Notes: generated by a model not told the origin, from the sequence alone. DNA of 17,619 nt from an uncultured Collinsella sp. (GCA_958421035.1 CATZKS010000033.1:1-17619), one strand, 5' to 3'. Numbered from the stretch's first letter, positions 6,667 through 16,211 are shown. Translations and numbers: made by a program.

Positions 6667-8439
6667 TCAGTCGAGCTCGTGCGCACGCGCACCTTCGAAC
6701 TGCATTCGATAGTAACGGGCATAGGTGCCGCCACGGGCGAGAAGCTCCTCGTGCGTGCCACGCTCCACAACGCGACCATGCTCAACGGTCGCAATCTCAT
6801 CGGCATGCTTAATGGTCGAAAGACGGTGGGCGATGATAATCGTGGTGCGGCCGCGTGCCAGCTCTTCGAGCGACTCCTGCACCGCCTCCTCGCTCTCGTT
6901 ATCCAAAGCACTCGTCGCCTCGTCCAAAATCAGGATCTTGGGGTTCTTGAGAAACACGCGCGCGATGGCAACGCGCTGCTTCTGTCCGCCCGAAAGACGG
7001 CTGCCGCGCTCGCCCACCACGGTGTCGTAGCCCTGCGGAAGCGACTCGATAAAGGCATCGATGTTGGCGCGACGGGCGGCCTCGGCGATCTCTTCTGCCG
7101 TAGCGCCCGGCTTGCCGTAGGCGATGTTCTCGCCAATCGTACCGTCAAATAGATAGACATCCTGCTGCACCAGGCCGATGGCGCGGCGCAGGCTCTGCTG
7201 CGTCACATCGCGCACGTCCTGACCGTCGATGCTAATGGATCCGGTAGCCACGTCATAAAAGCGCGGCAGCAGCGAACAGGTCGTGGACTTGCCGCCGCCC
7301 GAAGGGCCAACCAAAGCGATGGTCTGCCCGGGCTTGATGGACAGGTCCATATGGTCGATAACGGGACGCCCGTCGGCATAGCCCTCGCCCAGCTCGACAT
7401 CCTCGTAGTTAAAGCACACGTCGTGATACTCCACGGCGCCGGCAGTCACCTGCAGATCCGTAGCGCCCGGCTTGTCCTGGATATCCGGCGCGGTCGAGAG
7501 TACCTCGTCCATACGTTTAAAGCCGGCGATAGCCTTCTGATACGTTTCGGCCGAATTGACGAGCGTCTCAAGCGGCGTGCAGAACAGCGAAATATAGAGT
7601 GCAAAGGTCGCCATATCGACCGCCTGCAGCTGTCCCTGGGCGACCAGCCAGCCGCCCAGCAGCACCACGATCACATAGAGCACACCAGAGAGCAGGCCAT
7701 ACGTCGCGGTATAGACGCCCATGGCGTGATACATGTTCTCCTTGGACGAAAGATAGCGATTGTTGGAGGCGCGGAACTTGAAGCGTTCGGTCTCCTCATT
7801 GGCAAAACTCTTGACCACGCGCATGCCCGCCAGCGAATCCTGCAGCTGCGCATTGATGCCGCTGATCTTTTTGCGGTTGTCGCTAAAGACCTCGCGCATG
7901 CGCATGTTCTGCCAAAACATGACGACCGCAAACGCCGCCGTCACCACGGCCATGGCGAGTGCCAGCACCGGAGCGATGGTAAAGAGAATCACAAACGAGC
8001 CGATAATCTCGATGCCGCAGATGATGATCCACTCGGGCACGTGGTGCGCCGCCTCGCAGATATCGAACAGGTCGTTGACCACGCGGCTCATCATGTCGCC
8101 CGAGCTGTTGCGGTCGAAGTATGCAAAGCTAAAGCGCTCATACTGGTCGAACAGGTCCTCACGCATTTTGGACTCCATACGCGCGCCCATCACGTGACCC
8201 CAATAGCTCACAAAATAGCGGCAGGCACAGCGGACGGCATACATCAGCACCAGCCCCACCGCGATCATGCCGAGCGCCTGCATAATAGCAGCCTGGCCCT
8301 GAGTAAACAGCCCACCGGTCAAATTGCGCAGAATAATGGGGAACGCCAGGTCAATGGCGGCGAGCACCAGGGCACAAACAGTATCAGCAACAAAAAGCCC
8401 CATCTGGGGCTTGTAATACGAAAGAAACCTCTTAAACAT
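6667..8439 (-). CDS. ABC exporter, fused permease and ATPase
   Basis: A 590-residue half-transporter of the MsbA/LmrA type. Residues 1-310 are the exporter membrane domain with several hydrophobic helices (for example around 15-38, 55-72, 137-175, 245-265). The nucleotide-binding domain has Walker A GPSGGGKST (378-386), Q-loop LVQQDVYLF (about 425), signature LSGGQKQR (482-489), Walker B ILILDE (502-507), D-loop SALD and H-loop AHRLST (His538). All catalytic motifs are intact, so it should be an active homodimeric or heterodimeric exporter. No partner half-transporter is adjacent, which favours a homodimer. The substrate cannot be told from sequence. The start at 8439 has GAGG upstream. The frame-split membrane protein follows 19 bases later. 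Confidence 0.93.
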   Translation of the reverse strand: MFKRFLSYYKPQMGLFVADTVCALVLAAIDLAFPIILRNLTGGLFTQGQAAIMQALGMIAVGLVLMYAVRCACRYFVSYWGHVMGARMESKMREDLFDQYERFSFAYFDRNSSGDMMSRVVNDLFDICEAAHHVPEWIIICGIEIIGSFVILFTIAPVLALAMAVVTAAFAVVMFWQNMRMREVFSDNRKKISGINAQLQDSLAGMRVVKSFANEETERFKFRASNNRYLSSKENMYHAMGVYTATYGLLSGVLYVIVVLLGGWLVAQGQLQAVDMATFALYISLFCTPLETLVNSAETYQKAIAGFKRMDEVLSTAPDIQDKPGATDLQVTAGAVEYHDVCFNYEDVELGEGYADGRPVIDHMDLSIKPGQTIALVGPSGGGKSTTCSLLPRFYDVATGSISIDGQDVRDVTQQSLRRAIGLVQQDVYLFDGTIGENIAYGKPGATAEEIAEAARRANIDAFIESLPQGYDTVVGERGSRLSGGQKQRVAIARVFLKNPKILILDEATSALDNESEEAVQESLEELARGRTTIIIAHRLSTIKHADEIATVEHGRVVERGTHEELLARGGTYARYYRMQFEGARAHELD

Positions 8440-8469
8440 GCAGTCCTCGGAGATAAAACAATAACGTAA

Positions 8470-8509
8470 GACCCTGGAGCAAATAATCAGTAGTGTTTGC
8501 CCCAGGGTC
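8470..8509 (-). terminator. Strong hairpin between the Nudix gene and the exporter
   Basis: GACCCTGG (8470-8477) pairs with CCAGGGTC (8502-8509), then after one mismatch GCAAA pairs with TTTGC, leaving a 12-base loop. On the minus strand it is followed by TTACGTTATTGTTTTA, a broken U-tract, so termination would be partial. It lies ten bases past the Nudix stop and about 30 before the exporter start, and may separate or tune the two units. Confidence 0.5.
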
Positions 8510-8519
8510 GCCCTCGCTT

Positions 8520-9215
8520 TTAAAGCTCAGTTCCGCCCAGCCTGTGTGCAATGCTGTCACAGGCCAAGGCGCCTACGACGGTCTTGGCGTCTTCGATCTT
8601 GCCGTCGAGCACGGCGTCAATCAGCTCGTGCAGCGGCACCAGGTCCACGTTGACAAACTCGTCATCATCGGGGTTGGGCGCATCAAACTCGAGCTTGGTA
8701 GCCAAGTAGATGTGGATGATCTCATCGCAAAAACCGCAGGACGTGACAATCGACGTCAAAAAGCGAATACGACCAGCCCTAAAGCCCGTCTCCTCATGCA
8801 GTTCGCGCTTGGCGCAATCGAGCGGGTCCTCACCCGGGTCGAGCTTGCCGGCGGGAATCTCGACCGTCACGCGGTCAATGGCGGTGCGGTACTGACGCAC
8901 CAGTACGATCTTGCCGCTCTCGGTCAGTGCCACAACGGCCGCCGCACCCGGATGGCGAACGATATCGCGGGCGCTGCGGTGACCGTTGGGCAGCTCAACC
9001 TCAAGACGGTGGACGTCGAGGATCTTGCCCTTCCAGGCGCACTCCTCCGAAAGAATTTTCTCGTGCAGCTCGGCATCGTGCGGGTCGTCGTCGCCCAGCA
9101 CCAGCGCCGGCTCGTCAGCGACCTCGCCACCAGGCTCGTCCTCGGCGTGCCCATACATGCGGCTGTCCTCTTCGACGATTTGCGCGTCCACGAGCTCTTC
9201 GTTCTTCTCGTCCAT
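8520..9215 (-). CDS. Nudix hydrolase, probable ADP-ribose pyrophosphatase
   Basis: Predicted to cleave ADP-ribose or a related nucleoside diphosphate to AMP and ribose 5-phosphate. The complete Nudix box GX5EX7REUXEEXGU is present: GKLDPGE, then RELHEETGF, at about residues 123-145. The preceding ARDIVRHPGAAAVVAL, VRQYR and EIPAG are typical of the NudF/ADPRase subgroup. An acidic N-terminal extension of about 45 residues (rich in Asp/Glu) precedes the fold and is unusual. Two ATGs compete: 9224 and 9215. The AGAGGA motif abuts 9224 with no spacer but is nine bases from 9215, so 9215 is chosen. The purD stop lies 21 bases upstream, which indicates co-transcription with purD. Confidence 0.9.
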   Translation of the reverse strand: MDEKNEELVDAQIVEEDSRMYGHAEDEPGGEVADEPALVLGDDDPHDAELHEKILSEECAWKGKILDVHRLEVELPNGHRSARDIVRHPGAAAVVALTESGKIVLVRQYRTAIDRVTVEIPAGKLDPGEDPLDCAKRELHEETGFRAGRIRFLTSIVTSCGFCDEIIHIYLATKLEFDAPNPDDDEFVNVDLVPLHELIDAVLDGKIEDAKTVVGALACDSIAHRLGGTEL

Positions 9216-9236
9216 CCGTCTCATTCCTCTCGGATT

Positions 9237-10541
<1,305 letters not shown>

Positions 10542-10581
10542 GGGTGCCTCCTCTATGGATGAATGGCCCGCTCCGCGCGAG

Positions 10582-10637
10582 CCCTTTGCAAGCAAATATA
10601 CCCCTCGGCCGCCCGTCCGGGCTGCAAAGGGGTATAT
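10582..10637 (-). terminator. Terminator-like hairpin with competing structure, purA-purD gap
   Basis: On the minus strand ATATACCCCT (10637-10628) pairs with AGGGGTATAT (10605-10596), a perfect 10-bp stem followed by UUUGCUUG, a weak terminator. Inside its loop GCCCG-GA-CGGGC can form a second small stem. A competing 9-bp helix pairs CCCTTTGCA (10631-10623) with TGCAAAGGG (10590-10582), which would break the first stem. It sits 22 bases past the purA stop and about 40 before the purD start. Confidence 0.6.
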
Positions 10638-10659
10638 CGCAATAACCAAATAGTCCCGA

Positions 10660-11946
<1,287 letters not shown>

Positions 11947-12012
11947 GTTTACTCCTTACATTCATGGACTGTCTACGCGCCACGCCGGCACGCAGAAGCA
12001 CAAAACATTCCC

Positions 12013-12041
12013 AGTATACCCGTGCAACGGGCGCCTGTCCT
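12013..12041 (-). promoter_or_regulatory. purA promoter candidate with palindromic spacer
   Basis: On the minus strand AGGACA (12041-12036, 4 of 6 to TTGACA) is 17 bases from TATACT (12018-12013, 5 of 6 to TATAAT). The spacer contains CCCGT-TGC-ACGGG (12031-12019), a perfect inverted repeat that could be an operator. Transcription would start about 60 bases before purA. The -35 overlaps the dnaB stop codon. Confidence 0.55.
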
Positions 12042-13431
12042 ACTCCTCGGCATGTGCCCCATCAAGCTCATAGAACTTGGTGGATGCCGGCAGGAACATC
12101 AGGTCGACGTCGCCGATCGGGCCCGAACGGTTCTTGGCCACGACGATACGCGTAACGCCCTCGTCGGGTCGATCGTCGCGCGAGGCTTCGGCCTCGTCGG
12201 CGGAGCGGTCCAAGAACATGACGATATCGGCGTCCTGCTCGATGGAGCCCGATTCACGAAGGTCGGAAAGCTGCGGGCGCTTGCCGGTACGGGATTCGAC
12301 CTGACGCGAGAGCTGCGACAGCGCGATGAGCGGGATCTTGAGCTCCTTGGCCATGATCTTCAGACCACGCGACATCTCCGAAACCTCGACGGTACGGCTC
12401 TCGGAACGACGGCCCGGCGGAGGACTCACCAGCTGCAGGTAGTCCAGGATGATGATTGCCTTCTCCTTGTTATGGAGCATACGGCGGCTCTTGGCGCGAA
12501 TCTCGGTCACTGTGGTGCCGGGCGTATCGTCAATCAGAATATCGAGCTTGGACAAGGTCTGCGTGGCCTCGTTGATATTGGCCCACTGTTCGGGGCTAAT
12601 ACGGCCCATGCGGAAGTCACTGATCGAGATCATGGCGTAGGCGCAAATCAGACGCTGGGCAATTTCCTTGCCCGACATCTCCAGCGAGAAGAAGCCGACG
12701 GTATAACCAGCAGCGGCAGCGTTGAGCGCCAGATTTAGAGCGAACGACGTCTTACCCACGGCGGGACGGGCACCGATGATGATGAGCTGGCCTTCGCGGA
12801 AACCCATGAGCATGCGGTCGAGCGACGGGAAGCCCGTGGGCACGCCCGCAGCCTGGCCACCGGCCTGGCACACTTCCTCGGCCTCGTTATAGGCCTCGAC
12901 CATAAACTCGGTCAGCGTCTTGTAGCTCGACTTGACCTCGCGTGCCGTGACCTTGAGCAGCTTGCTCTCGGCCAGCTCGACAACCTCTTTGGTGTCGGTG
13001 GGGGCGTTATAGGCCAGCGCGTTGATCTCGTTGGTGGCGCCGATCAGCTCGCGCAGCATCGAATCGCGGCGAACGATGGCGGCATGGTGCTGCCAGTTGA
13101 CGAGCGACAGGGTCTGACCCATCAGCTCCAAAATGTACGCCTCGCCGCCCACGGCATCGAGCTTGTTGATGCTTCGCAGGTAATCGATCAGCGAGATGGA
13201 GTCGATGGGAATGCGGCTGTTGTACATATCGACCATCGCGGTATAGATGGTCTTATGAATGGGCCGGTAGAAGTCATCGGGCTGCAGCTCGACCTGGGCC
13301 TCTTCGACCACCTCGGGCGATAGCAGCATAGCGGCCAGTACATTGGCCTCTGCATCTTGGTTTTGGGGAAGACCCAACTTTGAGCCGCGGTCCTCAACCG
13401 TCAGCCCGGTCTCCCTATCGTCATATGCCAT
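12040..13431 (-). CDS. dnaB: Replicative DNA helicase
   Basis: DnaB is the hexameric 5'-3' helicase that unwinds the replication fork. The N-terminal domain begins LPQNQDAEANVLAAMLLSPE. The C-terminal RecA-like ATPase has Walker A GARPAVGKTS (about residues 220-229), FFSLEMSGKE, Walker B AIIILDYLQL and the downstream SQLSRQVESR, SDLRESGSIEQDAD and KNRSGPIG motifs. No intein interrupts it. Three in-frame ATGs lie close together (13443, 13437, 13431); GAGG is six bases before the last one, so 13431 is chosen (463 residues). It follows rplI after an intrinsic terminator, the common rpsF-ssb-rpsR-rplI-dnaB order. Confidence 0.96.
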   Translation of the reverse strand: MAYDDRETGLTVEDRGSKLGLPQNQDAEANVLAAMLLSPEVVEEAQVELQPDDFYRPIHKTIYTAMVDMYNSRIPIDSISLIDYLRSINKLDAVGGEAYILELMGQTLSLVNWQHHAAIVRRDSMLRELIGATNEINALAYNAPTDTKEVVELAESKLLKVTAREVKSSYKTLTEFMVEAYNEAEEVCQAGGQAAGVPTGFPSLDRMLMGFREGQLIIIGARPAVGKTSFALNLALNAAAAGYTVGFFSLEMSGKEIAQRLICAYAMISISDFRMGRISPEQWANINEATQTLSKLDILIDDTPGTTVTEIRAKSRRMLHNKEKAIIILDYLQLVSPPPGRRSESRTVEVSEMSRGLKIMAKELKIPLIALSQLSRQVESRTGKRPQLSDLRESGSIEQDADIVMFLDRSADEAEASRDDRPDEGVTRIVVAKNRSGPIGDVDLMFLPASTKFYELDGAHAEE

Positions 13432-13580
13432 GAGCATCCTCATTCATATCGCTTGCGAGCATCCATAGTATCAGCCATGGTCCCAAAACGCGCCGCACGC
13501 CGCCAATCATCACCGAACCAAACGGATGAACGGTCCTGCATATAGGACTTCGACGCAACGTTCACCATGACACTCGCTCA

Positions 13581-13622
13581 GCGCAAAAAACAAAAGGGCG
13601 CCCTGGTTTCCCAGAGCGCCCT
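13581..13622 (-). terminator. Intrinsic terminator after rplI
   Basis: A 12-bp stem with one mismatch and a four-base loop (arms 13595-13606 and 13611-13622) is followed on the minus strand by TTTTGTTTTTTGCGC. It starts about 33 bases past the rplI stop. It separates the ribosomal protein block from dnaB, implying a dnaB promoter in 13432-13580, where I could not identify a convincing one. Confidence 0.88.
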
Positions 13623-13655
13623 TCTTAGAACAAGATTGTTGCGTTGCAGCAAATG

Positions 13656-14195
13656 CTACTCGGCAGCAGCCTCAGTCTCGACCTCGGCGGTCTCGGCCTC
13701 GGCGACCTCAGCGGCCTCCTCGACCTCAGCCTCGGCAGCGAGCTCCTCGGCGGTAACGCCGACGAGAACGACAACCTCGGCCTTGATCTCGCGGTACAGC
13801 GAGATGGCAACGGTGTGGGCACCGGCAACCTTGATGGGCTTACCGAGCTCGACGCGCTTGCGGTCGATGTCCATACCGAGCTGAGCCTTGATGGCGTCAG
13901 CGATCATAGCGGCGGTAACGGAGCCAAAGAGGATGCCCTCGTCGCCGACCTTGACGTCAACGGTGACCGTCTTGCCCTCGAAGGCAGCCTTGGTCTCGTT
14001 GGCGGTAGCCAGACGGACGGCCTCGCGCTTGGCGATGTTGTTGCGACGCTCGTCAAGCTGCTTGAGGTTGCCCTTGGTGGCGGCAACAGCGAGCTTCTTG
14101 GGGAACAGGAAGTTCTCAGCGTAACCCTGAGCGACCTCTACGACGTCACCCTCGCCGCCCTTGCCCTTGATCTCATCGAGAAGAATAACCTTCAT
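13656..14195 (-). CDS. rplI: 50S ribosomal protein L9
   Basis: L9 is a large-subunit protein extending from the L1 stalk base and affecting frame maintenance. The N-terminal signature MKVILLDEIKGKGGEGDVVEVAQGYAENFL is read in two parts: the lobe at residues 1-50 with GYAENFLFPKKLA, then a long linking helix rich in charged residues, then the C-terminal lobe (LFGSVTAAMIADAI, YREIKAEVVV). It is 179 residues long against a usual 150: a tail of about 30 residues, almost only Ala, Glu, Val and Thr, follows the normal end. GGGAG precedes the ATG. It starts 15 bases after the rpsR stop. Confidence 0.95.
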   Translation of the reverse strand: MKVILLDEIKGKGGEGDVVEVAQGYAENFLFPKKLAVAATKGNLKQLDERRNNIAKREAVRLATANETKAAFEGKTVTVDVKVGDEGILFGSVTAAMIADAIKAQLGMDIDRKRVELGKPIKVAGAHTVAISLYREIKAEVVVLVGVTAEELAAEAEVEEAAEVAEAETAEVETEAAAE

Positions 14196-14210
14196 GATGC
14201 GTCTCCCTTC

Positions 14211-14477
14211 TTAGCCGCGGTCGCGGTTGCCACGAGAGGAAACCACGGGGACGGTGTACGGCAGGAGAGCCATCTCGCGGGCGCGCTTGATGGCGTTGGC
14301 GATGTCATGCTGATGCTGCGTGCAAGCGCCAGTGACGCGACGGGGCTTGATCTTGCCACGGTCGGTCATGTACTTACGGAGAAGCTGAGTGTCCTTATAG
14401 TCGATGAACTCAGTGTTCTCCTTGCAGAACTGGCAGTACTTACGACGCGGCTGACGTGCAGAAAAATCATTAGCCAT
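14211..14477 (-). CDS. rpsR: 30S ribosomal protein S18
   Basis: S18 binds the 30S platform with S6. Diagnostic sequence: KYCQFCKENTEFIDYKD, LLRKYMTDRGKIKPRRVTG and ACTQHQHDIANAIKRAREMA. CxxC plus the later C and H make it the zinc-binding form of S18. The start at 14477 (MANDFSARQ) gives 88 residues, as expected; an ATG at 14528 would add 17 residues that run through an intergenic hairpin. AAAGG lies about ten bases upstream. It is in the same transcript as rpsF, ssb and rplI. Confidence 0.95.
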   Translation of the reverse strand: MANDFSARQPRRKYCQFCKENTEFIDYKDTQLLRKYMTDRGKIKPRRVTGACTQHQHDIANAIKRAREMALLPYTVPVVSSRGNRDRG

Positions 14478-14501
14478 GTCAAAATACCTTTCATTTGGCA
14501 A

Positions 14502-14517
14502 CTTCGGCGAACCGAAG
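14502..14517 (-). promoter_or_regulatory. UUCG-tetraloop hairpin in the ssb-rpsR gap
   Basis: In the mRNA CUUCGG-UUCG-CCGAAG forms a perfect 6-bp stem capped by a UUCG tetraloop, a very stable fold. It lies about 25 bases before the rpsR start and has no U-tract, so it is not a terminator. It may stabilise or process the message between the genes. Confidence 0.45.
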
Positions 14518-14549
14518 CCGCCTCTCACTCAAAAATAGGTGAACAACCC

Positions 14550-15002
14550 TTAGAACGGGATGTCCTCATCGTAGACGTCGACCGCGGGCGGCGTGGCCAC
14601 CGGTGCGGCAGGACGTGCTGCGGGCGCGGGAGCTGCGGGGGCGTAACCGCCCTGATCGTAGCCACCCTGGCCACCACGGGAGCTCATAAACTCGATCTCA
14701 TCGACGATGACCTCAAGTTTGCTCCGGCGCTGGCCGTCGCGCTCCCAAGAGCTGTAGCGCAGCTTGCCCTCGATCGCGACCTTGTTTCCCTTTGCCAGGA
14801 AACGGCTCACGGCCTCGGCGCGGGTGCCGAACATGGTGCAGTCGACAAAGTTGGGATAGTCCTCCCACTCGCCAGTCTGCGCGTTGCGGCGACGATCGTT
14901 CACGGCGACGCCAAAGGACAGAACCTGGGTTCCGCCGGCGGTGGCGCGCAGCTCGGGATCGCGGGTGAGGTTACCGGTGATGTTCACTCGATTGATGCTC
15001 AT
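14550..15002 (-). CDS. ssb: Single-stranded DNA-binding protein
   Basis: SSB coats single-stranded DNA during replication and repair and recruits partner proteins. The OB-fold spans about residues 1-105, with the typical start SINRVNITGNLTRDPELR, then GVAVNDRRRN, NFVDCTMFGTRAEAVSRFLAKG and GKLRYSSWERDGQRRS. A Gly/Gln then Ala/Pro-rich disordered linker follows (about 108-140). The protein ends in the conserved acidic tip DEDIPF, which binds partners. At 150 residues the length is normal. Its place between rpsF and rpsR is the usual bacterial arrangement. Confidence 0.96.
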   Translation of the reverse strand: MSINRVNITGNLTRDPELRATAGGTQVLSFGVAVNDRRRNAQTGEWEDYPNFVDCTMFGTRAEAVSRFLAKGNKVAIEGKLRYSSWERDGQRRSKLEVIVDEIEFMSSRGGQGGYDQGGYAPAAPAPAARPAAPVATPPAVDVYDEDIPF

Positions 15003-15050
15003 AACTCACTACTTCCTCTTGGGGCACAAGCCCAGTCCAAAACGACAGTC

Positions 15051-15344
15051 TTACTCCTGGTCGTCGCGACGGACGATCATGTGGCGGACCACAGCGTCGG
15101 TGATGCGCAGGACGCGATCAAGCTCGGCGATCTGGGTAGGATCTGCGTGGAAGTTGATGAGGGTGTAGTCACCATCGGTGAGGTCGTTGATCTCGTAGGC
15201 GAGCTTGCGCTTGCCCCACTCGTCAACGGAGTCGACCTTGCCAGCGCCCTCAGCGATCGTGGTATCGATACGCTTCATAACAGCGAGACGAGTCTCGGGG
15301 TCGAGCGACGGGTCAACAAAGAACAGCAGTTCATAAGCCTTCAT
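15051..15344 (-). CDS. rpsF: 30S ribosomal protein S6
   Basis: S6 binds the central domain of 16S rRNA as a pair with S18. Family features: KAYELLFFVDPSLD at the N-terminus, WGKRKLAYEINDLTDGDYTLINFHAD in the centre and LRITDAVVRHMIVRRDD at the end. The start at 15344 (97 residues) is fixed by an excellent GGAGGTGA Shine-Dalgarno four bases upstream; an in-frame ATG at 15365 lies before that site and is rejected. It is the first gene of the rpsF-ssb-rpsR-rplI transcript, preceded by a leader hairpin and a promoter-like sequence. Confidence 0.96.
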   Translation of the reverse strand: MKAYELLFFVDPSLDPETRLAVMKRIDTTIAEGAGKVDSVDEWGKRKLAYEINDLTDGDYTLINFHADPTQIAELDRVLRITDAVVRHMIVRRDDQE

Positions 15345-15370
15345 ATTGTCACCTCCTCTGGGCAAATGTG

Positions 15371-15399
15371 GCTTCAGGTCGTGAAGGTGCGCCTGAAGC
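15371..15399 (-). promoter_or_regulatory. rpsF leader hairpin, possible autoregulatory site
   Basis: In the leader, GCUUCAGG (15399-15392) pairs with CCUGAAGC (15378-15371) around a 13-base loop, about 26 bases before the rpsF start. A leader stem here is where the S6:S18 complex represses its own operon in many bacteria. The CCG element expected for that motif is not visible in the loop, so the assignment is tentative. Confidence 0.4.
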
Positions 15400-15415
15400 A
15401 GGAAAAGACTTGGTA

Positions 15416-15444
15416 ATAATATCTTTCAACCTCCCAAGCCGCAA
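15416..15444 (-). promoter_or_regulatory. rpsF operon promoter candidate
   Basis: On the minus strand TTGCGG (15444-15439) is 17 bases from TATTAT (15421-15416, 5 of 6 to TATAAT). Transcription would start just upstream of the leader hairpin at 15371-15399. The -35 is only a half match. Confidence 0.5.
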
Positions 15445-15803
15445 GAATATGCAGCTACAACCTCATGACCTCCACATATGCCCATACTCGCACCACGTTT
15501 CATGCGCATTCCAACCAAATGCCGACCAAGAGCTTGACGGATTTGTGGACAAGATACGGTGCCGCGGGGACAAGCTGAGCCAAGCCGCAGGTCAACGGGC
15601 ACAAGGCTGTGGTCGCAAAATGCATACCAGTGGTCCACAGCACCACCCAAAGATTTTTAAATTCATTGCCAAGTCGCTTATGAATACCCCTTTTGAACAA
15701 TTGAGTTGATCAACCACGCTGGTCGGAAGCCGTTTTTTGGCACCTCAAACCCCACTGCAACGCCAAGCGCGGCCAAGCGTTTTAAAAAATGCCAACTTTT
15801 CTG
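15445..15803. other. Intergenic region with DnaA-box-like sites
   Basis: No gene is supported between the rpsF promoter and the tRNA promoter; short open frames on both strands lack ribosome sites and family character. The region carries TTGTCCACA (minus strand, 15552-15544), an actinobacterial-type DnaA box, plus TGGTCCACA (15631-15639) and a weak ACCTCCACA (15468-15476). An AT-rich run follows near 15650-15665. Confidence 0.4.
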
Positions 15804-15832
15804 TTTGCACTTTGCGATTCCTCGTGTATACT
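15804..15832 (+). promoter_or_regulatory. tRNA-Ser promoter candidate
   Basis: TTTGCA (15804-15809) lies 17 bases from TATACT (15827-15832, 5 of 6 to TATAAT, preceded by TG). The tRNA starts 16 bases after the -10, a normal distance for a short 5' leader. Confidence 0.6.
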
Positions 15833-15848
15833 GACTTTCGCATTTAAC

Positions 15849-15939
15849 GGAGAGTTGTCCGAGTGGCCGAAGGAGCACGATTGGAAATCGTGTAGGCGTC
15901 AAAAGCGTCTCCAGGGTTCAAATCCCTGACTCTCCGCCA
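15849..15939 (+). tRNA. tRNA-Ser(GGA)
   Basis: A complete class II tRNA with a long variable arm. The acceptor stem GGAGAGT pairs with ACTCTCC, the T-arm is CAGGGTTCAAATCCCTG, and the anticodon loop TTGGAAA gives anticodon GGA (15883-15885), reading UCC and UCU. CCA is encoded (15937-15939). Confidence 0.96.
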
Positions 15940-15948
15940 GTTAATTCC

Positions 15949-15978
15949 AAAGCAGGCCTTCGAGCCTGCTTTGTTTTT
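15949..15978 (+). terminator. Intrinsic terminator after tRNA-Ser(GGA)
   Basis: AAAGCAGGC and GCCTGCTTT form a 9-bp stem with a six-base loop, followed by GTTTTT. It lies between the two tRNA-Ser genes. Confidence 0.85.
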
Positions 15979-15987
15979 ACCCCACGC

Positions 15988-16078
15988 GGAGGGGTGGCAG
16001 AGTGGTTGAATGCGGCGGTCTCGAAAACCGTTTGGCCTGTATAAGGTCACGAGGGTTCGAATCCCTCCTCCTCCGCCA
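15988..16078 (+). tRNA. tRNA-Ser(CGA)
   Basis: A class II tRNA with a long variable arm. The acceptor GGAGGGG pairs with CTCCTCC (one G-U), the T-arm is GAGGGTTCGAATCCCTC, and the anticodon loop CTCGAAA gives anticodon CGA (16022-16024), reading UCG. CCA is encoded (16076-16078). No promoter is visible in the nine bases after the preceding terminator, so it may depend on readthrough. Confidence 0.96.
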
Positions 16079-16089
16079 TTTTGGTTGAG

Positions 16090-16120
16090 AAAGCTCCCGA
16101 GAATGGGAGCTTTTTTGTTT
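16090..16120 (+). terminator. Intrinsic terminator after tRNA-Ser(CGA)
   Basis: AAAGCTCCC and GGGAGCTTT form a 9-bp stem around GAGAAT, followed by a run of T with one interruption. Confidence 0.88.
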
Positions 16121-16142
16121 TGAGTCCCTAACAAGCAAATAC

Positions 16143-16167
16143 GGCGGAGGAGGAGGGATTCGAACCC
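16143..16167 (-). repeat. Inverted 25-base copy of the tRNA-Ser(CGA) 3' end
   Basis: 16143-16167 is the exact reverse complement of 16053-16077, which covers half of the T-stem, the T-loop and the acceptor 3' strand to CC. The rest of a tRNA is missing: the other T-stem strand is mismatched and no anticodon arm fits. It is therefore a tRNA fragment, possibly a footprint of an integrated element. Confidence 0.7.
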
Positions 16168-16188
16168 GCCAGGGCGCGGAGCGTAAAG

Positions 16189-16211
16189 AAAACGCGCCCG
16201 TGGCGCGTTTT
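16189..16211. repeat. Perfect 10-bp hairpin, terminator-like on plus strand
   Basis: AAAACGCGCC-CGT-GGCGCGTTTT: a perfect stem with a three-base loop, ending in five T on the plus strand. First of three adjacent hairpins. Confidence 0.6.

Noticed and set aside
13644..15416. 590-codon plus-strand open frame
   Set aside because: Antisense to rplI, rpsR, ssb and rpsF, all certain genes.
15368..15709. Short open frames on both strands upstream of rpsF
   Set aside because: No ribosome sites, no family character, and they overlap the rpsF leader and promoter.
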